A DNA stretch of 46,754 nt from positions 1 through 46,754 of the forward strand of contig JAIEFT010000051.1 in the NCBI GenBank assembly GCA_029066805.1, written 5' to 3'. The stretch's first letter is position 1, and each line of letters starts with the position of its first letter. Shown in pieces: positions 35,493 to 42,647 of this stretch. Both the position numbers and the translations under genes were made by a program. This DNA is from Clostridiales bacterium. Lineage in GTDB: Bacteria; Bacillota; Clostridia; Christensenellales; Pumilibacteraceae. The notes beneath the pieces are model-generated. The model saw nothing but the letters and a program-made list of their open reading frames with translations, was not told where the DNA came from and did not search any database.

Positions 35493-36316
35493 CAGAAAGG
35501 TTCAAGATATAAATCATTATTACTTAGAGTAGATATATTATTAATATTATATTTTACAATGCAGTTCAACGATTTATATTCTGTAGATTCAATTATCGGC
35601 ATAGGGCTACCTAAAATGTCGTGATTTTGGCTATTATACGGTAAAATAAATTCGTTTTCTTGATTTTTTATTGGGTTTGCAATCCATTTATTTACCAAGA
35701 ATCCTGTCAACACCTCAGTCATGTTTTCTGTGCTATTGGTAAGCTTTCTGCTTCGATTAAAGTCGTAAAGAATGTTATCGGTTTCAAGTTCTAATTTAGA
35801 GTATTCATTAAATACATGTTTGCCATCGCCAGTTTCTCTATTAGCTTCTTCGGCAAAAGAAATAAAGTCACCGCAATATCGTTCAATAAATTCCTTTGAA
35901 CATGAGTTTACAGTGCGATGCGTCCAGCGTTGCTTAAATGAATAGGCAAGACGGTTTTGTAAGTGTTCTCTTGTTTTAACAGGGCTGTAATTAAACTCTG
36001 TTCCAAAACTGCCGTTGAAATACTGCTGAATTGTGTCAGATATTGTTCGTAGCTTATCTATGATTATTGTGATATGAAGATGAGCAGGTTTTTCTTTAAC
36101 TCGCGGCAAGAAGTAACTGCCGTAGCGACCTCTTCTTGTGCCGCCTTTTTCACATTTACTTATTACAATAATAGCAAGACAATTCAGCTCTTCTTTTTTA
36201 CAAATCCTTTCAAGTTTTTTCTTAATTCTATTTGCGGCGAGTTCCGCTTTATGATAATTTTCGAATAAGCCCGATGGACTGTCAAATCTTGCTACATGTG
36301 GTCTAGATTGATTCAT
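35492..36316 (-). CDS. Unknown protein with HUH-like motif
   Basis: 274 aa, no family recognised with confidence. 'KPAHLHITIII' in the middle contains a His-hydrophobic-His (HLH) flanked by strand-forming residues, and about 46 residues later comes 'LAYSFKQR' with a YxxK pattern. This order and distance resemble HUH Rep/relaxase/Y1-transposase nucleases. An upstream basic stretch (RIKKKLERICKKEE, GGTRRGRYGSYF) would fit nucleic-acid binding. Start ATG 36314-36316 with AAGGA upstream. It is convergent to the transposition operon. Confidence 0.5.
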   Translation of the reverse strand: MNQSRPHVARFDSPSGLFENYHKAELAANRIKKKLERICKKEELNCLAIIVISKCEKGGTRRGRYGSYFLPRVKEKPAHLHITIIIDKLRTISDTIQQYFNGSFGTEFNYSPVKTREHLQNRLAYSFKQRWTHRTVNSCSKEFIERYCGDFISFAEEANRETGDGKHVFNEYSKLELETDNILYDFNRSRKLTNSTENMTEVLTGFLVNKWIANPIKNQENEFILPYNSQNHDILGSPMPIIESTEYKSLNCIVKYNINNISTLSNNDLYLEPF

Positions 36317-37036
36317 ATTATTTTCCTTGTTGATTGATTATTTTCTTTTGTGCGGATTCTTCCTTGTATATTCATATTACAGGGTTTGTTTTGCGTTGAG
36401 AATGCGTATACACTCTCACTATAATAATACAGTATTAAAAACGGTGTTTTAAACGGTTTTTGCGTTTACCGATGGAAGCGTGGTAGTTTAGAGTAATAGT
36501 GTTCTATTATAATAATACAGTTTATTTTTTGTGAGTAATATAAAAGTTTTAGAAATTTTTTTTGAAACAAAAAACGGCTTATTCATAGCCGTTTGATTGG
36601 AAGACTACTGCTAATTGCAGTATTATTGGCATCTCATAGTATGACGAAGTATCCGGGGCTGCATAGTAGGGACATGTTATGGCTTTTCTTATTTACTAAG
36701 AAAAGTGTCAATGGAGTGTTTATTGACTGTTCATTTCAAAAACTTGTATATATATATCTGGATATATTATTTATTATATATATTATTTATATATTATATA
36801 TATATTATTTACAGTTTATTTTTGCAAAAACGCCACTTTTGATTCAAAATATTTTTAAAAATATTTTTCATTTGCAGATAATTTTTGGTTGACTTGATGG
36901 ATATGTGCATTGTTATAATATTTCTATGGTAAATGTTATAAGAGAGTGATGGCGATACGGTGTATGTAGTAATGCTATATGTCAGTATTAGAGACTTGCG
37001 TATAATGTTTTTATATGGGCTTAGTGAGGTGCATTA
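36317..37036. other. A+T-rich non-coding region with promoter-like repeats
   Basis: 720 nt without a supported gene. It holds a TTGAGA-18-TATAAT promoter (36396-36425), two direct copies of TATAATAATACAGT (36420-36433 and about 36509-36522), a hairpin AAACGGCT/AGCCGTTT (36572-36594) that would be a terminator on the minus strand, a long TA-rich track near 36750-36810, and an extended -10 promoter TGT-TATAAT (36911-36919) with TTGACT 19 bp upstream. A small RNA or plasmid-like origin is possible but not shown. Confidence 0.4.
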
Positions 37037-37657
37037 ATGACATTTGAGGAATTTAAAAGCACTGTGATGGATAGCGCGACAATCAGCGATGGATTGAAAT
37101 TTGCAAAACCGACGTGGTGGAGAGGTCGGTTTTTGTTCCCTGTGTGTATCATCGGAATGGATAATGCGGATTCGATTGTAAAAATACCTCAATGGTATAA
37201 ACTCGAATCCGGTGCGATAACTCGCGTTAATTCGATTATAGATAATGTGCTCGGCAGTAATGCAAATATGACCGACTTGATATTGCCGCCGAGTATAGAA
37301 AGATTTACGCCGCAGATGCTGTCAGCCTGCAATAAACTGAAACGGATGACTTTTCCGAAAAGCGTAACGTGTGTTCCCGAAAAAACGTTTCGAGATTGCA
37401 TTGCGCTTGAAGATGTTTATTACGAAGGGTCGCGGGAAGAGTGGGATAGAATCGATATCGTACACCGAAAAGACGTAGCGATTGTAGACCACTTTCGGCT
37501 CGGATTGCTTTGCAACGTCGATAACGTGCGCTACCCGATATATGGTAACGAGCCGCTGTTTAACGCAAGAATTCATTTTGATTGTGACTTGGGCGGTAGC
37601 GGTTCAATAGGCGAGTTAGGTGTATATTTAAATGGTAAACCTCTATCGCTAAAGTAA
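37037..37657 (+). CDS. Leucine-rich repeat (LRR_5/BspA-type) protein
   Basis: 206 aa. The central part 'LILPPSIERFTPQMLSACNKLKRMTFPKSVTCVPEKTFRDCIALEDVYYEG' in broken form (PPSIERF, KRMTFPKSV, EKTFRDCIALEDVYYEG) is the LRR_5 repeat pattern ending in the common 'YYEGSREEWDRI'. There is no signal peptide, so it is probably intracellular. GTGAGGTG precedes ATG 37037. Base composition is richer in G+C than its neighbours, suggesting a different source. Role unknown. Confidence 0.7.
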   Translation: MTFEEFKSTVMDSATISDGLKFAKPTWWRGRFLFPVCIIGMDNADSIVKIPQWYKLESGAITRVNSIIDNVLGSNANMTDLILPPSIERFTPQMLSACNKLKRMTFPKSVTCVPEKTFRDCIALEDVYYEGSREEWDRIDIVHRKDVAIVDHFRLGLLCNVDNVRYPIYGNEPLFNARIHFDCDLGGSGSIGELGVYLNGKPLSLK

Positions 37658-37703
37658 ACGATTTAATTCATAAACAGAAATCTTTATTATGTGGGTGTAA
37701 GTT

Positions 37704-38222
37704 ATGGAAAAATTAATTGATAATACCGTATATCCTGTCAATGTTTTATCAGCAATATTTGGCACAGGTGGAGATGAGTACTTTTACTACTGTGATAAAG
37801 AACAGCTCGAACAAACGGTAAATGAAATCATGCAGCTCAACTTTACGACAGAAGATTGCACGGTTTTCTTTTCTGTGTACAAAGAAAGAAAACCTATAAG
37901 TAAGATAGCCAATGAGTTGGATTGCGCGGAAGAGACTATTACTTATATTCACTCGCGCATTTTGCGAAATCTCAGATGTCCTAAATTGTCTAGACGATTA
38001 AATGCATTTACCGACACAGTTAAGGTTTGCGATGATGATAGTGGGCTTATAAGTGAAATTAAACTTGATAATGAGCCAATTGCGGTAACAAATAATGGCG
38101 AGATTAAAGCGTTTATAATGAGTCCGGATCTATATAATACGTTAAATCAAAAAGCTATGCTTGTCGATAAAATAATGTGCGTTATAAAAGAGCATTATGA
38201 TAAATTGTATGGCTCGTTATGA
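37704..38222 (+). CDS. Sigma-region-4-like HTH protein with antitoxin-like tail
   Basis: 172 aa. Residues about 35-100 (IMQLNFTTEDCTVFFSVYKE, then KPISKIANELDCAEETITYI and ILRNLRCPKLSRRL) follow the sigma-70 region 4 pattern, including the LRxPxxSRRL end. Residues about 120-155 (EPIAVTNNGEIKAFIMSPDLYNTL) look like the Phd/YefM antitoxin core. No region 2 is present, so it is not a full sigma factor. Probably a DNA-binding regulator of the element; the fused tail is unusual. No toxin gene is evident next to it. Confidence 0.6.
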   Translation: MEKLIDNTVYPVNVLSAIFGTGGDEYFYYCDKEQLEQTVNEIMQLNFTTEDCTVFFSVYKERKPISKIANELDCAEETITYIHSRILRNLRCPKLSRRLNAFTDTVKVCDDDSGLISEIKLDNEPIAVTNNGEIKAFIMSPDLYNTLNQKAMLVDKIMCVIKEHYDKLYGSL

Positions 38223-38224
38223 CG

Positions 38225-38284
38225 GTAATGAGTTAGATTTGGGTGATAGTTGGTATGGCTATCGTACCAACTAACGCTCATTAC
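38225..38284 (+). repeat. Cassette stem-loop repeat, copy 1
   Basis: Outer stem GTAATGAG/CTCATTAC, then TTAG/CTAA, inner stem AGTTGGTA/TACCAACT with loop TGGCTATCG and an 11-nt one-sided bulge (ATTTGGGTGAT). About 40 nt of it recur at 39634-39679 and a shorter version at 38758-38788. Confidence 0.75.
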
Positions 38285-38307
38285 ATAAATTTTTTAGAGA
38301 GGCTATT

Positions 38308-38739
38308 ATGAAAATTTATTTAGATGAAAACATATCTTTGAATGAAAACCGCCTTATGGAAATAGCTATCGTCAATCCGAGGCTTTGTGACCAACTCACA
38401 ATTCAGGTTGAGGTGGAACAGAGAAACGAAGGTCCGATTCCTCATGTTCATGTTTATCATGATAAGACAAGAAATCCGAAGAAGTGCTCTTATGTTCGTC
38501 TAGACAAAGCGGAGTATTGTTCATTTCATGGCGATGCTCCAACATTACCGAAAGACTTAAAAAAAGAATTTGTACAACTTATGACAACCATTTATGTTAA
38601 AAGGCGTACAGGTGAAAAGGTTTCTGGCTATGAGATGGCGGTAGATACATGGGTCGAGACCTATGAAGATGATTATGACAAGTTTGCTCTTGATACAGAT
38701 GGCAAGCTTGTAATGCCTGATTACACCCAGTTGAAATAG
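38308..38739 (+). CDS. Unknown small protein (DUF4160-like), N-terminus shared with next gene
   Basis: 143 aa. The first 20 residues (MKIYLDENISLNENRLMEIA) nearly match those of the gene at 38822. The middle 'PIPHVHVYHDK...CSYVRLDKAEY...' with HVHV, then LPKDLKKEF, is weakly like DUF4160 proteins. No enzyme motif. AGAGAGG precedes ATG 38308. Flanked on both sides by the stem-loop repeat. Confidence 0.6.
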   Translation: MKIYLDENISLNENRLMEIAIVNPRLCDQLTIQVEVEQRNEGPIPHVHVYHDKTRNPKKCSYVRLDKAEYCSFHGDAPTLPKDLKKEFVQLMTTIYVKRRTGEKVSGYEMAVDTWVETYEDDYDKFALDTDGKLVMPDYTQLK

Positions 38740-38757
38740 AGATAGGAACAAATATGA

Positions 38758-38788
38758 ACTAGTTGGTATGGTTACCGCACCAACTAAT
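38758..38788 (+). repeat. Cassette stem-loop repeat, copy 2
   Basis: TAGTTGGT, loop ATGGTTACCGC, ACCAACTA: 8-bp stem, same core as copies 1 and 3 but without the outer arm. Confidence 0.65.
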
Positions 38789-38821
38789 ATAACTACATAT
38801 CTTATATAAAGGATGGTAAAA

Positions 38822-39187
38822 ATGAAGATTTATCTGGATGAAAATATCTCGTTGAATGAAGATAGCCTTATGGAAATGGCTAATCTACGCCAAAAAAGAA
38901 CTGGCATTGTAGGCGAAATTTGGGTAGATGAGGGTGCTTATAGAAGAGATATAAAACACGGTAAGTATAGAATAAAATATGAAAATGCCGGCTCATCGGT
39001 CTATATAAAATTTGCAAATGATGAACCCGAGGTGGTTGGTAAGTATAAGAAAACGGATTTATCTGAACTGCCCAAAGTAATAGAGTGGATAAAAATAAAC
39101 AGACCGTTCCTCATTAAACTCTATGATAGAGTAGATGACTACGATATTATGGATTTTATTACAGATATGAAACCTGTCAAAAGTTGA
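38822..39187 (+). CDS. Unknown small protein, paralogue of the preceding cassette gene
   Basis: 121 aa. N-terminus MKIYLDENISLNEDSLMEMA matches the 38308 gene at protein and DNA level; the rest diverges. The body (YRIKYENAGSSVYIKFAND, then LPKVIEWIKINRPFLIKLYD) has the strand-then-helix order of DUF4160-like proteins. I start at ATG 38822 because AAAGGATGG lies 5-13 nt upstream; an ATG at 38813 would be inside that ribosome site. The next gene begins 11 nt downstream. Confidence 0.6.
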   Translation: MKIYLDENISLNEDSLMEMANLRQKRTGIVGEIWVDEGAYRRDIKHGKYRIKYENAGSSVYIKFANDEPEVVGKYKKTDLSELPKVIEWIKINRPFLIKLYDRVDDYDIMDFITDMKPVKS

Positions 39188-39198
39188 GAGAGGTTGCC

Positions 39199-39633
39199 AT
39201 GCGTGCAAGATTAGTAGAAGACATTGAACTATATAAAGGTATCTTTTGGATTGTAGATACCGATAACATAGAGCGTAATAAGGATTACTGCTTTAAGATA
39301 CCCTGTACTTCCGATGGTAATAGCTCCGGTATTGATTCATCGCTTGGCATAGCTAAAAGCGGTGATACCTATAATCACCAAGCCACATGGAACAAGTTGT
39401 CTAGTTCTATGACCAACAACAAACCGTATAATTACTATCCTCGTGGTAGAGTAGAGATACGAAACGGTGTTGCAAGAATATTCCTAAATGGCAATATCAA
39501 TTATGATGAAGTAGTTGATTTTCTTGTTAAAGAATTTAATCTTATATCTCATAACGGTATCAAAAAAGTTACTGTTATTGAAGATAATAGCCAACATTAT
39601 TTGTGTTATTTGGATAATAGATATAATGGATAA
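39199..39633 (+). CDS. Unknown small protein
   Basis: 144 aa from ATG 39199 (GAGAGAGG upstream). A recognisable block 'YNYYPRGRVEIRNGVARIFLNGNI' occurs near residues 78-101; I have seen similar YYPRGRVEI strings in accessory-region proteins but cannot name the family. No signal peptide or catalytic motif. It shares a cassette interval with the 38822 gene and is followed by stem-loop copy 3. Confidence 0.6.
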   Translation: MRARLVEDIELYKGIFWIVDTDNIERNKDYCFKIPCTSDGNSSGIDSSLGIAKSGDTYNHQATWNKLSSSMTNNKPYNYYPRGRVEIRNGVARIFLNGNINYDEVVDFLVKEFNLISHNGIKKVTVIEDNSQHYLCYLDNRYNG

Positions 39634-39679
39634 AATTAGATTTGGGTGATGGTTGGTATGGCTATCGTACTAACTAATT
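39634..39679 (+). repeat. Cassette stem-loop repeat, copy 3
   Basis: AATTAG/CTAATT outer stem and GGTTGGTA/TACTAACT inner stem (G-U pairs keep it folded), same bulge ATTTGGGTGAT and loop TGGCTATCG as copy 1. Paired substitutions that preserve folding suggest the structure matters. Confidence 0.75.
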
Positions 39680-39696
39680 AAAGAGAGAGGTAAAAT

Positions 39697-40434
39697 ATGG
39701 TAAAGAAGCTTAATGAGAGTAGCTTATCTAGACTTCAGCAGTATTTGAAGAATCATGATGGTGTTTGTATAAGTGCTTGGGTCAGTCCACCTTTTAAGGA
39801 AGATGGCGAGAGTCAGCACGACTATGAAGACCGCATCAAAGGTTTTAATAGAAAGAGCAAAAATAGAAATTCACGTATGCTTCTCACCGAATTAAAGATG
39901 AAGCACTACACTATTATCAGTATAAAGGGATTCTATCAATATGACGGTCAATCTAAACCTGATAAAGAGAACTCGTTTGCTGTAATAAACACCAATAACG
40001 ATAAGGACTTTTGTCAGTTTATGTTAGATATGGCTGTAGAGTACAATCAAGAAAGTATGTTGTACATTCATGCAAGCACTTATAAGGGTGAGTATATTTA
40101 CACTGGTGTTCGTGGTGACCATAAATATGGTGATGTAGTAGATATGGGCACTGTCCACTTCGGTATGCAGTTATTAAATAAGAAGGATAGTCCAGAGGGC
40201 AGTCGAATACTATCTCGTGTTAATGGTAGACCGTTTGTTGCGTTTGATATGAATAAAATGGAACAAAGTAAGGAAGATGGTAGCGTGTATATTATAGAAG
40301 GTTATGCTCCAATTATTGATACACCGATAACCAGAGACGATGTGTCTTATTTAAGGTACATGAAAGGTATGGGTGAAGACGAGTCATTTACAGTTAGAAA
40401 AGCACTTGAACAGTTAAAGAATATTTGGGATTGA
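39697..40434 (+). CDS. DUF3293-like protein
   Basis: 245 aa. 'GVCISAWVSPP', 'NRNSRMLLTELKMKHYTIISIKGFY', 'ENSFAVIN' and 'YNQESMLYI' follow the order of the DUF3293 family (AIISAxxP, NxxNxxLLxxLxxxGYxxxxxxGxY, ExSFxV, Q-S-x-LY). The family has no known activity. The C-terminal half (about 130-245) is extra and unrecognised. AGAGAGG precedes ATG 39697. Preceded by stem-loop copy 3. Confidence 0.55.
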   Translation: MVKKLNESSLSRLQQYLKNHDGVCISAWVSPPFKEDGESQHDYEDRIKGFNRKSKNRNSRMLLTELKMKHYTIISIKGFYQYDGQSKPDKENSFAVINTNNDKDFCQFMLDMAVEYNQESMLYIHASTYKGEYIYTGVRGDHKYGDVVDMGTVHFGMQLLNKKDSPEGSRILSRVNGRPFVAFDMNKMEQSKEDGSVYIIEGYAPIIDTPITRDDVSYLRYMKGMGEDESFTVRKALEQLKNIWD

Positions 40435-40443
40435 TAAGGAATA

Positions 40444-40743
40444 ATGCAGACGAACAATACAGAGAACTGGTTTGGCATGTCCACATTACATGACACCCTA
40501 AACGATAGGATATTTGACCCTGAGACTAGGAAGCCCTACCCCGATGTAGTAGAGCAAATACAGGCAATAGTCCAAGACTTCCTAACTGATTTGAGAGAGA
40601 GCGGAATACCCATAGAGTATATAGAAACTCGACTAGTAGGTAGTAATCCTTCCTACATATTTTTTAGTAAGGCGATGATAGCCTCTTTTTTAGTGGGACT
40701 TGAGGTTCTGAGCAGTTCGATAATCTCTTTATCTTTTGCATAG
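40444..40743 (+). pseudogene. Truncated nucleotidyltransferase-like protein
   Basis: The first about 70 residues (STLHDTLNDRIFDPETRKPY, then VEQIQAIVQDFLTDL and ETRLVGSNPSYIF) resemble the start of phage/plasmid nucleotidyltransferase-fold proteins, which continue 'VGSNANYNYTxxSDIDLH'. Here the homology stops at SYIF, before the catalytic Asp pair. The remaining residues come from antisense reading of the XRE gene. The break coincides with the XRE stop codon (40653). Most likely a remnant left by recombination. Confidence 0.55.
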
Positions 40744-40961
40744 GCGTACATATCGTAGTAGAAGAACTCCTCAACGGTAGAGTTACAAGCGGCTATTATT
40801 TCAAGCAATGCAGAAACCGACGGCTCAAAGCTGTCGTTTTTTGATTCTAAGCGTGATATATAGGCAGAGTTTTTTCCGATCCTGAGACTCAACTCTCGCG
40901 CAGATAAGCCTGCCTTCGTTCGCATTATGCCAATTCTCTCAACAACATCATTTTTATCCAT
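40653..40961 (-). CDS. XRE-family HTH transcriptional regulator
   Basis: 102 aa. The HTH 'IGIMRTKAGLSARELSLRIGKNSAYISRLESKND' (about 9-42, read in pieces) is a typical Cro/CI domain. The C-terminus is short and helical. ATG 40959-40961 is preceded by AGAGGTG. A -10 TATAAT (minus strand, 40979-40984) and a cluster of TATATGC motifs upstream suggest autoregulation and control of the rightward genes. Confidence 0.88.
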   Translation of the reverse strand: MDKNDVVERIGIMRTKAGLSARELSLRIGKNSAYISRLESKNDSFEPSVSALLEIIAACNSTVEEFFYYDMYAYAKDKEIIELLRTSSPTKKEAIIALLKNM

Positions 40962-40990
40962 AATCACCTCTAGCTAAAATTATATTAAAA

Positions 40991-41100
40991 ATATATGCTA
41001 AAGAGTGTTTCGCTATACTTGTAAAAATTACATGTCATGAAACATAATTGCATATATAGGTGCAATTTAGTTGCTTTTATATGCAAGTATATGCTAGAAT
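40991..41100. promoter_or_regulatory. Promoter/operator region with four TATATGC motifs
   Basis: TATATGC at 40992-40998, 41078-41084 and 41088-41094, inverted GCATATA at 41050-41056. A rightward promoter TTGCTT (41071-41076)-18-TAGAAT (41095-41100) contains two of them in its spacer, a position where a bound repressor would block polymerase. The XRE protein is the obvious candidate binder (inference). Confidence 0.5.
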
Positions 41101-41195
41101 AATTCATAAGATGTGCAATATGTGCTTTGAGTAATAGCAATAGGGCATATTTGGTACTTCGCAATGTAAAGTAAAATATAAAGAGGTGTTTTATT

Positions 41196-41390
41196 ATGAA
41201 CAAAGAAACTATTAGGGATTTTTCGGGTAAGGTAATCGGTTCTATCGAGACCGACAGCGCCGGCAATAAAACGGTGCGAGACTTTTATGGTAGGATTTTG
41301 GGTTATTACGACAAATCCATAAATTCTACTACAGACTTCTATAAGCGTATTATTGCCAAAGGCGATTGCTGCGGCATTCTATTCAGATAA
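41196..41390 (+). CDS. Small repeat protein of unknown function
   Basis: 64 aa. Two internal repeats of the type RDFxGxxxGxxxxxxxxxK: 'IRDFSGKVIGSIET' and 'VRDFYGRILGYYDK', then 'TDFYKRIIAKGDCCG'. Similar short YD/GRILGYYD proteins occur in accessory regions of gut bacteria; role unknown. AAAGAGGTG precedes ATG 41196. Probably transcribed from the TATATGC-bearing promoter together with the Sel1 gene. Confidence 0.65.
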   Translation: MNKETIRDFSGKVIGSIETDSAGNKTVRDFYGRILGYYDKSINSTTDFYKRIIAKGDCCGILFR

Positions 41391-41410
41391 AATTGTTGGA
41401 GGAAAAACAA

Positions 41411-42343
41411 ATGGACGAAATTGAAAAGGCGTTTCAGGAGGGGAGTGCGCTTTATAAAGCGGAATCATATAGTGATGCTGTGAAAAAAATTCAGTTTGCA
41501 GCTAAACACGGTCATGCAGATGCGCAATATAGGTTTGGCGAGTGCTATTATTATGGTCAAGGTGTAATACAGAATTACGAAGAAGCTGTTAAGTGGTATC
41601 GTAAAGCAGCTGAACAAGGTGATGCAGATGCGCAATTTAATCTCGGTTTTTGTTATTACGAAGGTCAAGGTGTAATACAGAATTATGAAGAAGCAGTTAA
41701 GTGGTATCGTAAAGCAGATGAACAAGGTGATGCAGATGCGCAATTTAATCTCGGTTTTTGTTATTACGAAGGTCAAGGTGTAATACAGAATTACGAAGAA
41801 GCTGTTAAGTGGTATCGTAAAGCAGCTGAACAAGGTGATGCAGATGCGCAATTTAATCTCGGTTTTTGTTATTACGAAGGTCAAGGTGTAATACAGAATT
41901 ATGAAGAAGCAGTTAAGTGGTATCGTAAAGCAGCTGAACAAGGTAATGCAGATGCGCAATACAGTCTTGCGGGCTGTTACATGTCGGGAGATGGTGTAAG
42001 GCAAGATTATGGTGTTGCTTTAAAGTGGTATTTAGAAGCAGCCAAACAAGGCAATGTCGAAGCGATGGTTACCGTTGGTGATTGGTATTCAGAAGATGGT
42101 AATGATGACGAAGCATTGAATTGGTATTTGCAGTCGTTTGAAGAAGGAGATACTCGTAGGTATTTTCGAGTTGCGAGTATTTATGAGGACCAAAAGAATT
42201 ATAAGAAAGCGCTGGATCTATATAATATTGCAGTTCCCATTTTTGGACAAATGGCAGAGGAAAGATATGAGAGTTTGTTTGCGCAACTATATCCCGGCAC
42301 GCCAATTCCCAAAATTGATTTTCCGGAAGATGACGATGAGTAA
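41411..42343 (+). CDS. Sel1/TPR-repeat protein
   Basis: 310 aa built of 36-residue Sel1-like repeats of the form 'GDADAQFNLGFCYYEGQGV' + 'IQNYEEAVKWYRKAAEQ'. Five near-regular copies span about residues 35-215, then weaker ones. Such proteins are scaffolds for protein-protein contacts. GGAGG precedes ATG 41411. The DNA of the repeats is almost identical. TAA 42341 may be a premature stop: the same frame stays open for 27 more codons (YEDDDTLGILNALESLSFEK...) to TAG 42427. Confidence 0.85.
   Translation: MDEIEKAFQEGSALYKAESYSDAVKKIQFAAKHGHADAQYRFGECYYYGQGVIQNYEEAVKWYRKAAEQGDADAQFNLGFCYYEGQGVIQNYEEAVKWYRKADEQGDADAQFNLGFCYYEGQGVIQNYEEAVKWYRKAAEQGDADAQFNLGFCYYEGQGVIQNYEEAVKWYRKAAEQGNADAQYSLAGCYMSGDGVRQDYGVALKWYLEAAKQGNVEAMVTVGDWYSEDGNDDEALNWYLQSFEEGDTRRYFRVASIYEDQKNYKKALDLYNIAVPIFGQMAEERYESLFAQLYPGTPIPKIDFPEDDDE
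41513..41980 (+). repeat. 108-bp tandem repeats inside the Sel1 gene
   Basis: Period 108 bp, seen from GATGCAGATG at 41621, 41729, 41837 and (AATGCAGATG) 41945. Copies 1 and 3 share CGAAGAAGCTGTTAAG, copies 2 and 4 share TGAAGAAGCAGTTAAG, so a 216-bp two-unit block was duplicated recently. Confidence 0.9.
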
Positions 42344-42427
42344 TATGAAGATGATGATACGCTTGGTATCCTTAATGCCCTTGAGAGCTTGTCATTTGAG
42401 AAGGTTACTAAGAAGTTTCATAAATAG
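42344..42427 (+). pseudogene. In-frame extension of the Sel1 gene beyond TAA
   Basis: 27 codons, same frame, acidic start (YEDDD) like the sequence before the stop (PEDDDE), then an amphipathic helix (LGILNALESLSFEKVTKKF). It reads like a former C-terminal tail cut off by a nonsense mutation, though a natural end at TAA cannot be excluded. Confidence 0.4.
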
Positions 42428-42461
42428 TGTACAAGTATTTACTAGATATGTTATGATAGAT

Positions 42462-42497
42462 AATAAAGACAACTGAGTTTTTTCAGTTGTCTTTATT
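42462..42497 (+). terminator. Terminator after the Sel1 gene
   Basis: AATAAAGACAACTGA, loop GTTTTT, TCAGTTGTCTTTATT: a perfect 15-bp stem. It comes after the second in-frame stop (42427). Confidence 0.8.
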
Positions 42498-42531
42498 ATT
42501 TGGATAGATTACTGTATATTTGGTTATAGCA

Positions 42532-42635
42532 TACCAAAACAAACCTTTTCAATAAATGTACCAAAATTGGTTGACTTTAAGAACGCTCAAGAGGTATCAT
42601 CCCGATACCAAAAGTAAGTAAAGTTTGTTTTGGTA
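42532..42635 (+). other. Candidate res site of the serine recombinase
   Basis: A 13-bp perfect inverted repeat, TACCAAAACAAAC (42532-42544) and GTTTGTTTTGGTA (42623-42635), encloses GTACCAAAATTGGT (about 42558) and a palindrome GGTATC-ATCCC-GATACC (42593-42609). Nested inverted repeats directly before a resolvase gene are typical of res subsites. Confidence 0.6.
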
Positions 42636-42647
42636 CGGAGAATTGGT

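Noticed and set aside
36593-36892. Open frame of 99 codons, very rich in Ile/Tyr/Leu
   Set aside because: It lies in a TA-repeat track, has no ribosome site and reads as low-complexity sequence.
38225-39679. True integron attC sites
   Set aside because: The ends do not satisfy RYYYAAC/GTTRRRY on both arms and no integron integrase is present; kept only as a cassette-like pattern.
41513-41980. CRISPR array
   Set aside because: The 108-bp units are in-frame coding Sel1 repeats with no unique spacers.
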